This document shows, in pieces, positions 7,560 through 16,475 of a stretch of 32,783 nt of DNA (position 1 is the first letter of the stretch; each line of letters begins with the position of its first letter). The stretch is from Chloroflexota bacterium (GTDB lineage: Bacteria > Chloroflexota > Dehalococcoidia > Lucifugimonadales > GCA-002723415). The position numbers were made by a program, and so were the translations under genes. The notes below the pieces were generated by a model. It did not search any database. It worked only from the letters and a program-made list of their open reading frames with translations, and had not been told where the DNA came from. The stretch covers positions 1 through 32,783 of the forward strand of contig PBOA01000016.1 in the NCBI GenBank assembly GCA_002723415.1. The letters run 5' to 3'.

Positions 7560-10537
7560 AACAAATAAATAGAATAAACAATTTAGGATTAATTAATAGA
7601 TCAAAACTTATTGAGTTCTACTTTAATGATAAGAAATTATATGCTTTTGAAGGAGATACTTTAGCATCAGCATTATTAGCAAATGGATTTATTTTTACAT
7701 CTAGAAGTATTAAATACCATAGACCAAGGGGTTTATTTGCTCATGATATTTCAGAACCAAATTCAATAATGCAAGTAAGTATTGAAGATAAGGAATTTAT
7801 CAATGTACAAGCTACAGATATATATCTTTATAACAATATGGTAATTAAAAGTATAAATCATTGGCCATCATTAGATTTTGATATATTTTCTTTAAAAAGA
7901 ATTTTTTCTAAGTTTTTTCTACCTGGTTTTATTTATAAAACATTTATGTATCCAAGGTTATTATGGGATTTTTATGAGAAATTAATTCGTAAAACTAAAG
8001 GTTTTGGTAAATTAAAATTAGAAGAAGATTTGTTGAGATACGAAAAAAAGCATTCTAATACCGACATATTAATTATAGGTACAGGGCCTTCAGCGATTAG
8101 TTTTGCTTATTCTGTTTTAAAATTTGGTTATAAAATTATAATGGTTGAACAAGATTCAATATTTTCACCAACAATGTTAGATATTGAAAATTCATTTACT
8201 GATGATAAACAAAAAAATGAATTTAGCCAAATTAAAGATTATGTATTGAAACATTCAAATACAACGATATTACTCAATACTAAACTATCAAGTTTTAATG
8301 ATCATAATTTTTCTACATTAATCCAAAATTCATCAGTAATAAACCTTTCTGAAAGTAACTACTCACCAGATCAAATCCTTTGGAAGATCAGATCTACAAA
8401 AGTGGTAATTGCAGCTGGGGCTATTGAAAGACCTATGTTATTTGAAAATAATGATCTGCCAGGGATAATGTCTTCTAAATCTATTTCAATGTATTTGAAT
8501 AGGTATGGTGTTATACCTGGGAAAAATATTGTTTTATATACAAATAATGATTATTCATATCAAATGATATTTGATTTGTTAAAAAATGGAATATCGGTTA
8601 GTGCAGTTATTGATGTTAGAAAAAATATTAATGATGAAATATTAGTTAAGCTACAAAAAAATAATATAAAAGTTATTTTACATCATGAAGTTATTAAAGC
8701 TTATGGGAATAAATTTATTAACAAAATAGATATATCATCCATAGATAAAAAAGAAAAGACAACTATAAAATGTAGTGTTTTGGCAGTTTCAAATGGTTAT
8801 ACACCTATAAACCAATACCATGTACAATCTGGTGGTTTATTAAGCTATAAAGAAGAAATAGATAGTTTTGTCCCAATTGAAACAAAATTTTCTCCAATAC
8901 ATATTGGAGGATCAGCTGGCATTTTTGATTTAGCTGAATCTATTAAATCTGCATATTTAAAATCTTTGACTTTAATTGATAAAAAAATGGCTGATCTGAA
9001 AAAGACCTCTGAACTTAATAATTTTAAAAATACAAATAATTATAGTATTTCTAAATATTTACCTTCGGTTATATATAATATGAATACAAAAAATATATTT
9101 GTTGACTATCAAACAGACACTTCATTATTTGATATAAAATATGCTATTAAAGAAGGCTTTATATTTGTAGATCAACTTAGAAGATATACTCTTTTTGGTA
9201 CTGGAATAGAACAAGGGAAACATTCTAATGATAATATTCTTTTCTTGTTAGCAGATATTTTAGATTTAAAACCAGATCAAATAGGTCATGTTAAATCAAG
9301 ACCTCCATTTTCATCAATTAATTTTGGAGCTATATCGGGTAGAAGTAATAATGAATTTTTTGACCCTATAAGAATTACTCCTATACATAATTGGCATAAA
9401 CAAAATAATGCAATTTTTGAGAATGTAGGCCAATGGAAGAGACCTTTATATTATCAAAAGTTTAATGAAAGTATGGAAGAGTCTGTTAATCGTGAATGTT
9501 TAGCAGTAAGAAACTCTGTTGGCGTAATTGATGCATCTACATTAGGTAAAATAGAAGTTGTTGGACCCGATTCTATAGAATTTTTGAATATGATTTATCC
9601 AAATAAATTTACAAATATGAAAATAGCTAAATGTAAATATTCCCTTATGTTAAATGATGAAGGTATGATTTTTGATGATGGAGTTATAGCTAAACTTGAT
9701 GAAAACCACTATTTAATTCATACGACAAGTAGTGGAGCTTCAACAGTCTTAGATTGGCTAGATCAATGGCTCCAAACTGAATGGGATCATTTTAATGTTT
9801 CATTACGCTCCGTAACAGATAAGTGGACAACTATTTCAGTTAATGGCCCTAAATCAAGAGATTTAGCTTCAAGATTATTTGAAAACGTTGATTTTTCAAA
9901 TGAATCTTTTCCTTTTATGTCTTATAAAGAGACTTCTGTTGATGATATACCAATTAGAATATTTCGAGTAAGTTTTTCTGGTGAACTTTGTTTTGAAATT
10001 AATGTGCCCTCAAATTATGGACAATATTTTTGGGATAAAACATTTGAATTAGGAAGGGATTTATCTATTGTTCCCTATGGTACTGAAGCTATGCATGTTT
10101 TGAGAGCTGAAAAAGGATTTATTATAGTTGGACAAGATACTGATGGATCTGTAACTCCTATAGATATAGGGGCTATTAAAATGTTGTCTAAATCAAAAGA
10201 CTTTTTAGGCAAAAGATCACTAGATAGACCCTATTTTCATGAAAATGGTAGAAAACAATTAGTTGGAATACTACCAGATGATTTTAAAAATAGAATTTAT
10301 GATGGAGCTCATATCAAAAATATCAATGATGAAATTCTTACAGGAGATATTCTTGGTCATATTACTTCAAGTTATTTTAGTCCTATATTGAATAAATCTA
10401 TCGCTCTTGCATTAGTAAAAAATGGCAATGCAATGATTGGTCAAAAAGTATTAATTATAGATATGAATCTAAATAAAAATTATGGAACAATCACTAAACC
10501 AGTTTTCTATGATGAAAAAGGTGTTAAACAACAATGA
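7556..10537 (+). CDS. soxA: sarcosine oxidase alpha subunit
   Basis: The large subunit of heterotetrameric sarcosine oxidase, 993 aa (family about 1000). The start is TTG at 7556, overlapping the soxD stop. Domains in order: an N-terminal ferredoxin-like region with GDTLASALLANG (33-44) and KYHRPRG (53-59); a dinucleotide-binding disulfide-reductase-like domain from about 170 (IIGTGPSA, 173-180) to about 470; the linker with RRYTLFGTGIEQGK; and a C-terminal GcvT-like THF-binding domain (about 620-990) with ECLAVRNSVGVID and LRAEKGFIIVGQDTDGSVTP. The THF domain receives the methyl-derived C1 unit. Odd points: the third Gly of the dinucleotide motif is Ala, and the acidic-plus-GG segment that normally follows it is not recognisable. 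soxG overlaps its stop by 4 bases. Confidence 0.94.
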   Translation: MKQINRINNLGLINRSKLIEFYFNDKKLYAFEGDTLASALLANGFIFTSRSIKYHRPRGLFAHDISEPNSIMQVSIEDKEFINVQATDIYLYNNMVIKSINHWPSLDFDIFSLKRIFSKFFLPGFIYKTFMYPRLLWDFYEKLIRKTKGFGKLKLEEDLLRYEKKHSNTDILIIGTGPSAISFAYSVLKFGYKIIMVEQDSIFSPTMLDIENSFTDDKQKNEFSQIKDYVLKHSNTTILLNTKLSSFNDHNFSTLIQNSSVINLSESNYSPDQILWKIRSTKVVIAAGAIERPMLFENNDLPGIMSSKSISMYLNRYGVIPGKNIVLYTNNDYSYQMIFDLLKNGISVSAVIDVRKNINDEILVKLQKNNIKVILHHEVIKAYGNKFINKIDISSIDKKEKTTIKCSVLAVSNGYTPINQYHVQSGGLLSYKEEIDSFVPIETKFSPIHIGGSAGIFDLAESIKSAYLKSLTLIDKKMADLKKTSELNNFKNTNNYSISKYLPSVIYNMNTKNIFVDYQTDTSLFDIKYAIKEGFIFVDQLRRYTLFGTGIEQGKHSNDNILFLLADILDLKPDQIGHVKSRPPFSSINFGAISGRSNNEFFDPIRITPIHNWHKQNNAIFENVGQWKRPLYYQKFNESMEESVNRECLAVRNSVGVIDASTLGKIEVVGPDSIEFLNMIYPNKFTNMKIAKCKYSLMLNDEGMIFDDGVIAKLDENHYLIHTTSSGASTVLDWLDQWLQTEWDHFNVSLRSVTDKWTTISVNGPKSRDLASRLFENVDFSNESFPFMSYKETSVDDIPIRIFRVSFSGELCFEINVPSNYGQYFWDKTFELGRDLSIVPYGTEAMHVLRAEKGFIIVGQDTDGSVTPIDIGAIKMLSKSKDFLGKRSLDRPYFHENGRKQLVGILPDDFKNRIYDGAHIKNINDEILTGDILGHITSSYFSPILNKSIALALVKNGNAMIGQKVLIIDMNLNKNYGTITKPVFYDEKGVKQQ

Positions 10538-11100
10538 AAGTAAAACCTTATATTTCTCATTCTGAATTAAATAAAGTACGTAACAATAAAAATATATCTA
10601 TATCTGAAGTGTATTTTAAACATTATTTTAATATTAAATTTGATCGTAAAATTGTATATGACCAAGATATTATTTTAGAAATAGAAGATATAAAAATACC
10701 TAATACTTATAATAAAATTACTTATTATGATAACGATAGATTAATATGGCTATCACCTTATGAATGGATGTATATTACAAATTCAGATAAATTTCATAAT
10801 CTTTGTAAATCTCCAAAATACGAATATATAGATGATTTAAAGTCTATAATTGATTTATCAAGTGCTTATACTACAATTAAATTATCTGGAGAATATTATA
10901 TTAATGTACTAAATAAAATTACTACACTAGATATATTAGAAAATATAACCTCTGAATATTGTGCCCAATCATTAATATCAAATATAAAAACTATTATATG
11001 GATGGATAATTTAACTAAAGGTATATTCCTTACAGTTAATAGTAGTTATTCACAATATCTATTTGAAACAATTTTGGATGCTTCTCAAGAATTTATATAA
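10534..11100 (+). CDS. soxG: sarcosine oxidase gamma subunit
   Basis: The smallest conserved partner of the THF domain in heterotetrameric sarcosine oxidase; it is GcvT-related and packs against SoxA. The 188-aa length is right. The family is divergent, but the order WLSPYEWM (68-75), IDLSSAYTTIKLSG (106-119), then a Leu-Asp segment, CAQSLI (143-148) and a late YSQYLFETI matches SoxG. The start ATGA overlaps the soxA stop, and the gene ends the operon with its stop codon directly abutting the stop of the convergent beta-lactamase-like gene. Identity rests on both motif order and operon position. Confidence 0.88.
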   Translation: MKVKPYISHSELNKVRNNKNISISEVYFKHYFNIKFDRKIVYDQDIILEIEDIKIPNTYNKITYYDNDRLIWLSPYEWMYITNSDKFHNLCKSPKYEYIDDLKSIIDLSSAYTTIKLSGEYYINVLNKITTLDILENITSEYCAQSLISNIKTIIWMDNLTKGIFLTVNSSYSQYLFETILDASQEFI

Positions 11101-11113
11101 TTAATTTATATAA
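11093..11113. terminator. AT-only hairpin across abutting stop codons
   Basis: Eight-base inverted arms (11093-11100 and 11106-11113) with a 5-base loop sit over the abutting stop codons of soxG (+) and the beta-lactamase-like gene (-). A bidirectional terminator is inferred from position. The stem is all A-T, so thermodynamic support is weak. Confidence 0.35.
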
Positions 11114-11940
11114 TTGTAAATTTCGTAAGACATTTTTGATATTAATTCTGATGCTACAAATTGTCCAGATATATTATTTATTTCAAGTGGTACAAATGAT
11201 GTGTATGCAGAAAATATAAATTGAGGCATATTATTGTTAAATATAATACCTGCATCATTATGATTGTGAGGAGTTGTTCCAGTCTTATGTGCAACTACAG
11301 TATTATAAGGTAATAAAGCAGGTATCTTTGTTCTGAATTGCTGACCTGATAATATATTTAAAGCTAATGAGCATAGATTTTGTGAAGTGCCTAAGATATT
11401 TAAAGAATCACTACAGTTATATTTTCCATTTAAAATTAAATTTAGTAAATTAGTTACATCATTAGATGAAGTATAATTAGTTTCTTCTAAGTCACCTTTA
11501 TATTCTAAATTTTCTAATGGAATTCCATGTATATGTTTTGTATTATACATTCCAATTCGTTTACAAAATTCATTTATTAGATCTAAACCAAGTAGATCAA
11601 CTATGGTACCAGTGCAAGCATTGTCACTAACAATAATCATTAATGTTAATATGTTATAAATTTGCATACTGAAACCTGGTTCACAAAACCTAAATACACC
11701 AGAGGTATTCTTAAAATAATCAGGTTTTATTTCTAATTTCTCACTAAGATCTAATTTGTTTTCATAAACTTGGTTTAGAGCTGTCATTAATATAGCAATT
11801 TTTCGGGTACTTGCAGAATAAACTTTTTTATCTCCATCTCTATTAATTATTTGTTCATTAACAAGGTTTTTTAATGTCCAATTTGTTTGAAATTCATATT
11901 CATCACAAATTGAATTAAGTTTTTTTCCTAATTCTTCCAT
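11101..11940 (-). CDS. class A beta-lactamase-fold serine hydrolase
   Basis: A 279-aa protein with the three active-site elements of penicillin-recognising serine hydrolases: STRK (Ser44, Lys47), SDN (105-107) and KTG (219-221). The fold is that of the class A beta-lactamase/Beta-lactamase2 family. The omega-loop Glu-x-x-Leu-Asn that activates water in true class A beta-lactamases is not clearly present; the equivalent stretch is around 143-157 and contains several Glu without the pattern. No signal peptide is seen, unlike periplasmic lactamases. AGAGG lies 6 bases before the ATG. It follows the propeller gene by 15 bases on the same strand. A peptidase, esterase or amidase role is as likely as antibiotic hydrolysis. 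Confidence 0.8.
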   Translation of the reverse strand: MEELGKKLNSICDEYEFQTNWTLKNLVNEQIINRDGDKKVYSASTRKIAILMTALNQVYENKLDLSEKLEIKPDYFKNTSGVFRFCEPGFSMQIYNILTLMIIVSDNACTGTIVDLLGLDLINEFCKRIGMYNTKHIHGIPLENLEYKGDLEETNYTSSNDVTNLLNLILNGKYNCSDSLNILGTSQNLCSLALNILSGQQFRTKIPALLPYNTVVAHKTGTTPHNHNDAGIIFNNNMPQFIFSAYTSFVPLEINNISGQFVASELISKMSYEIYNYIN

Positions 11941-11955
11941 GTATATACCTCTAAA

Positions 11956-14900
11956 TTAAATTTGAATTATAGTTTGTCCAATATCATTTAAATCTTTTAT
12001 TAAATTCTTTAGTTCTTTATTTATTAATTTTTCAAAAGATTTGAAGTTTTTATCAAGTTCATTAGATAAATAATTAAATACATTTATAGATTGATCTGTT
12101 GGTTTATGATCAGAGAGGGAAGGTACAAAAGTTAATTCTCTAATTTTTATATATAAACTAGCAGGAGAGCTTAAGCGATCATTTCCTTGTATTGTATTAT
12201 AGTCAATTAAGTTCTTTTCGATTTCAGATAATTTATTTAAAAACTTATCAATATTTTGAATAGCTTTATTATGAGATTCTTTATTTTTATTAAGTTTATT
12301 TAATGAATATGTTATCTGATTTCTTAAATCAATAGATTTGTTGATTATATTACTAGTTTCAGAAATTTTATTTCTAACTTCTATTAAAAATTTAAATTGA
12401 TCAATTAGATCTTGATTTGATGATTCAATTCTAGGATCCTTTAATATATTGAATTCTTGGGCTTCAATAAGCTTTTTATCATTAAATAATTTAATCGTAT
12501 ATTTACCTGGTGGTGCTAATGGTCCTTGAAGTCCATGATCTATTGCATTTTTATAATTTATTTGTTCAGCATCTGGATATCTCATTGACCATATAAATTT
12601 ATTTAAACCTAAATTTGATGTAATAAATTTATCATTTGGATTCAATTTATTTTTCTTAGGTGCAGTTTTAAAAGAAGAAATCTCTTGATCTTGATCATCA
12701 TATATAGATAAAGTTAATGAAGAAAAATTTTGCTGCGTTAAATAATAATGTATTATGACTCCATCAATAGGATTAGTACCTCCATCTAATATTTTTCTAT
12801 TTAATTTATTATTTGCTGTTTCCTGGTCAATAAATATTCCATCTTTACCTAAACCAAATCCGTAATTTCTTTCTCCAATTAAATCTTTTGATGGAGTATT
12901 TCCAGAAAAAATCCTATATGTATCAGAAGGTTTATAAAGTGTGTTTTTTAATTTTGATTTTACTTTATGTATTTGTCGTAAAATATTAATATTATTTAAA
13001 ATCCAAAATCCTCTACCATTAGTAGCTATTATTAATTCATCATTTTTAATTTTCATATCAGATATTGGAACTATGGGTAGATTTAATTGTAATCCTTCCC
13101 AATTATTACCACCATTAAAAGATATATATATTCCATTTTCTGTCCCTGCAAATAATAAGTCTTGTTTTATAGGATCTTCTATAATAATTCTTGTAAAGTG
13201 ATTGTCTGGTATACCATTAGTAATTAACTTCCAGCTTTGTCCATAATTAGTAGATTTATATAAATAAGGGGAGTCGTCATCAAATTTATATCGAGTACCT
13301 GAAATATATGCGGTAGATGGGTTATGCTTGGATATTTCTATATTATCTATTCTTATATCTTTAGGTATATTTGATGGAGTAATGTTATTCCAAGTTTTGC
13401 CCATATTAAATGTTATATGTAAAAGTCCATCATCTGAACCTGCCCATAATATTTTTGGATCATGTGGAGATTCTGCAAATGAAAATATAGTTCCATAATT
13501 TTCAACCATAGTTACATCTAATGTTATTGGACCTCCAGAAGGATTCATTTTAGTCTTGTCTCCTCGAGTTAGGTCAGGCGAAATTACTTTCCAGCTTTGG
13601 CCTTCATTTTCAGATTTAAATACAACATTAGCAGTAACATACAATTTATTTAAGTTATGTTTTGAAAATACTATAGGGTATGTCCATTGAAAACGATATT
13701 TATGGTCTTTAGCTCCATGACCCCATGTAACTTCTGGCCATATAGACACTATTCTTGTTTGTTTAGTTTTATGGTTATATCTTAATAATGAATCTCCCCC
13801 ACCAGAAGAACTTCCTATTGCACCTGAATAAACTATATCTGAATCTTTAGGATCTACAGCAATATGGCCACTTTCTGATGTTCCAACTTGATAACAATCA
13901 GACCATAATATTCCTGCATGAGTCGTTCTACTAGGAACGCTTATTGCACTATTATCTTGTTGAGTTGCATATACATTAAAAGGGAATTTATTATCAATAT
14001 CTAAGTGATAAAATTGTGAAGTTGGTTGATTATATATTGAAGACCATGACTTTCCTGAATTAAATGAAACACATGCACCACCATCATTGCCTTGTATCAT
14101 TCTATTTGAATTCTTTGGATCTATCCATAATTCATGGTTATCACCATGAGGCGTTGGCATTACAGTAAAATTCATTCCTCCATCAGTAGATTTCCACATT
14201 TTATAATTTAATGCATAAATTGTCTCAGAGTCACTAGGATCAGAATATATATGTGTGTAATACCATGGCCTTTGAATTATATCGGGTTTATCACTAACTT
14301 TTTTCCAAGAATTACCATAGTCTTCAGATCTAAATAGACCTCTATCTTTAGATTCGATTAACGCCCATACTCTACCTGGTTTAGATGAAGATATAGCAAC
14401 ACCTATTCTTCCCATTAATCCTTTAGGTAATCCATTATTTGAATCTAATTTAACCCAGGTATCACCCGAATCAATAGATTTATACAAACCACTATCTTTG
14501 CCTCCACTAGTAAATGTATGAGGTTCTCTTTTTGTTTCCCAAATCGAAGCGAATATAATTCTTGGATTGTTAGTATCAATTGCTAGATCAGCTGATCCAG
14601 CATTTTTACTAACATATAATACTTTATCCCAAGTTTCACCACCATCTTTTGATTTGAACACACCACGTTCTTCATTTGATCCAAAAGCATGACCAAGTGC
14701 TGAAACATAAACTATATCCGGATTTTCTGGATGGATTCTAATTCTAGATATATGTTTTGTATTATTTAATCCAATGTTAGTCCATGTAATTCCTTTATCA
14801 AGACTTTTATATACACCATCTCCGGCAATAACATTCCCTCTGATACATGATTCTCCAGTACCTACATAAATAACATTTGGATCTGAATTAGAAATTGCTA

Positions 14901-15117
14901 ATGCTCCAATAGATGAAGAAGTAAAAGCTTTATCAGAAATATTTTCCCATATAATCCCACCATCTAGAGTTTTCCATACACCACCTCCACATGCTCCAAA
15001 GTAAAATACCATTTGATCTACTGGATCTCCAGCAGCTGCAACAACTCTACCTCCTCTAAAAGGACCAGTATTTCTCCACTCTAATGTTTCTGTATATTTA
15101 TTATTACTTTTTAACAT
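11956..15117 (-). CDS. Asp-box (BNR/VPS10-like) double beta-propeller protein
   Basis: A 1053-aa protein of the sialidase/xyloglucanase/sortilin-like propeller superfamily often annotated as glycosyl hydrolase. At least eleven Asp-box motifs of the S/T-x-D-x-G-x-T-W type can be read, from about residue 50 (KTLDGGIIW) to about 665 (ISFNGGNNW), enough for two propellers. A beta-rich region follows (about 770-890), then a long helical, Lys/Glu/Asn-rich C-terminus (about 890-1045) that may be coiled coil. It begins directly with the propeller (WRNTGPFRGGRV at 14-25), and no signal peptide is visible, whereas homologues are commonly exported. AGGA precedes the ATG. It is first in an operon with the beta-lactamase-fold gene. 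No catalytic residues can be assigned; a binding or scaffolding role is equally possible. Confidence 0.85.
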   Translation of the reverse strand: MLKSNNKYTETLEWRNTGPFRGGRVVAAAGDPVDQMVFYFGACGGGVWKTLDGGIIWENISDKAFTSSSIGALAISNSDPNVIYVGTGESCIRGNVIAGDGVYKSLDKGITWTNIGLNNTKHISRIRIHPENPDIVYVSALGHAFGSNEERGVFKSKDGGETWDKVLYVSKNAGSADLAIDTNNPRIIFASIWETKREPHTFTSGGKDSGLYKSIDSGDTWVKLDSNNGLPKGLMGRIGVAISSSKPGRVWALIESKDRGLFRSEDYGNSWKKVSDKPDIIQRPWYYTHIYSDPSDSETIYALNYKMWKSTDGGMNFTVMPTPHGDNHELWIDPKNSNRMIQGNDGGACVSFNSGKSWSSIYNQPTSQFYHLDIDNKFPFNVYATQQDNSAISVPSRTTHAGILWSDCYQVGTSESGHIAVDPKDSDIVYSGAIGSSSGGGDSLLRYNHKTKQTRIVSIWPEVTWGHGAKDHKYRFQWTYPIVFSKHNLNKLYVTANVVFKSENEGQSWKVISPDLTRGDKTKMNPSGGPITLDVTMVENYGTIFSFAESPHDPKILWAGSDDGLLHITFNMGKTWNNITPSNIPKDIRIDNIEISKHNPSTAYISGTRYKFDDDSPYLYKSTNYGQSWKLITNGIPDNHFTRIIIEDPIKQDLLFAGTENGIYISFNGGNNWEGLQLNLPIVPISDMKIKNDELIIATNGRGFWILNNINILRQIHKVKSKLKNTLYKPSDTYRIFSGNTPSKDLIGERNYGFGLGKDGIFIDQETANNKLNRKILDGGTNPIDGVIIHYYLTQQNFSSLTLSIYDDQDQEISSFKTAPKKNKLNPNDKFITSNLGLNKFIWSMRYPDAEQINYKNAIDHGLQGPLAPPGKYTIKLFNDKKLIEAQEFNILKDPRIESSNQDLIDQFKFLIEVRNKISETSNIINKSIDLRNQITYSLNKLNKNKESHNKAIQNIDKFLNKLSEIEKNLIDYNTIQGNDRLSSPASLYIKIRELTFVPSLSDHKPTDQSINVFNYLSNELDKNFKSFEKLINKELKNLIKDLNDIGQTIIQI

Positions 15118-15195
15118 AAAATATTTCCTAAAGATTATATATATATTTTTGCATTATAGACTAGTTTAATCAAAAATCCATAATTTTAATTAGTA

Positions 15196-15215
15196 TATAT
15201 CAATTTATTGATATA
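15196..15215. promoter_or_regulatory. 20-bp palindrome in divergent promoter region
   Basis: Perfect 9-base arms (15196-15204 and 15207-15215) around a 2-base centre lie between the divergent propeller and MFS transporter genes, 36 bases upstream of the MFS start. Size and position fit an operator for a dimeric regulator. The sequence is nearly all A-T, so chance cannot be excluded, and no regulator gene is adjacent. Confidence 0.3.
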
Positions 15216-15251
15216 CTTTTTATATTAATAATTAATAAAATTATTTTTGTT

Positions 15252-16475
15252 ATGATTAATAAAAATAATGTAAATAAATTATCCATATTTTCATGGTGCT
15301 TATATGATTTTGCTAACACTTCCTTTTATATAAATATTATTTCTATTTATTTTGCATTATGGGTTGTTAATATAATGAATAGTACGGATGAAGTTTATGC
15401 ATATGCAAATTCATTTTCTATGTTATTGGTATTAATTTTTGCCCCTATTTTAGGATCCATATCAGATAAAAGTAATAATAAAATTAAATTTTTGATTATT
15501 ATGAGTACTTCATGTGCTATAGCAACTTCATTAATTGGAATAAATGGATTATTTATATCAATTATTTTATTTATAATTGCAAACTTTATGCAACAATGCG
15601 CTTTAGTATTTTATGATTCACTATTGCCTTCAGTTTCAAATAAATCCAATCAAGGCCGTATAGGAAGTATTGGAGTTGCATTAGGCTATATAGGTGCATT
15701 AACTGGCATAGGAATTAGTATTTTAGTTATTGATACTGTTGGATATGTAGGAATTTTTAGAATAACTGCTTTATTATTTTTATTATCTGCAATACCCTCT
15801 TTTATTTTTGTTAAAGAAAAGATTAATAATAATAATTATTATAATCTTAATCTAGCTTACATATTAAATGATATAAAAAGCAGTATTATAGACTCTAAAA
15901 AATTTCCTGGTTTGAGGAACTATTTATACGCAAGGTTATTATATTCAGGTGCAATTAACGCATTTATGGTATTTGGTGGGATATATGTATCAAATGAATT
16001 AGGGTTCACTCAAGAGAATGCACAATATGTTCTTATGGTAGCAATAATATCATCAATATTAGCATCATTCTTCTGGGGTATTACTGTAGATAAAATAGGT
16101 CCTAAAAATTCACTAAAAATAGACTTATTCTTATGGATAATTGTTTTATTTTCTGGAGCTTATCTAGCATATGCTAATATTAATGTAATTTTTTCTTGGA
16201 TACTTTTTAATTTAGCTGGTATTGCTATAGCTGGTATATGGACTACAGATAGACCTTATTTACTTAATTTGAGTACACCTGAATATGTAGGACAATTTTT
16301 TGGTTTATATTCAATGGTAGGCAGAATTTCTTCAATAATAGGGTTTTTTATGTGGGGATATATTACTGATGGAATACAATTAGGTAGACCTATAGCAGTT
16401 ATAATATTAGGAATTACTATTTTAATATCTTTGTTAATATTAAATGGAATTCCTCGATCAAATAAAAATATTTAA
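15252..16475 (+). CDS. MFS transporter, Atg22/UMF1-like
   Basis: A 407-aa integral membrane protein with about 12 hydrophobic segments. The N-terminal SWCLYDFANTSFY (14-26) is the signature of the UMF1/Atg22 branch of the major facilitator superfamily. GSISDKSNNKIK after the second helix fits MFS motif A, and a second such loop (WGITVDKIGPKNS) occurs at the middle of the protein, as expected for two six-helix halves. Vacuolar Atg22 exports amino acids in yeast; bacterial members are poorly characterised, so the substrate is unknown. No clear Shine-Dalgarno precedes the ATG. Its TAA stop overlaps the stop of the convergent decarboxylase gene through a TTAA, leaving no intergenic space. Confidence 0.88.
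   Translation: MINKNNVNKLSIFSWCLYDFANTSFYINIISIYFALWVVNIMNSTDEVYAYANSFSMLLVLIFAPILGSISDKSNNKIKFLIIMSTSCAIATSLIGINGLFISIILFIIANFMQQCALVFYDSLLPSVSNKSNQGRIGSIGVALGYIGALTGIGISILVIDTVGYVGIFRITALLFLLSAIPSFIFVKEKINNNNYYNLNLAYILNDIKSSIIDSKKFPGLRNYLYARLLYSGAINAFMVFGGIYVSNELGFTQENAQYVLMVAIISSILASFFWGITVDKIGPKNSLKIDLFLWIIVLFSGAYLAYANINVIFSWILFNLAGIAIAGIWTTDRPYLLNLSTPEYVGQFFGLYSMVGRISSIIGFFMWGYITDGIQLGRPIAVIILGITILISLLILNGIPRSNKNI

Noticed and set aside
11093..11113. 13-base tandem direct repeat at the soxG end as a possible attachment site
   Set aside because: All A/T word, no integrase, no tRNA and no mobile genes around; more simply part of a hairpin or chance.
11101..11940. True antibiotic-resistance beta-lactamase
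   Set aside because: No signal peptide, no clear omega-loop Glu pattern and no resistance context; only the general fold is supported.
12941..13201. Open frame on + inside the propeller gene
   Set aside because: Antisense to a long, motif-rich coding region, no ribosome site and no recognisable protein features.
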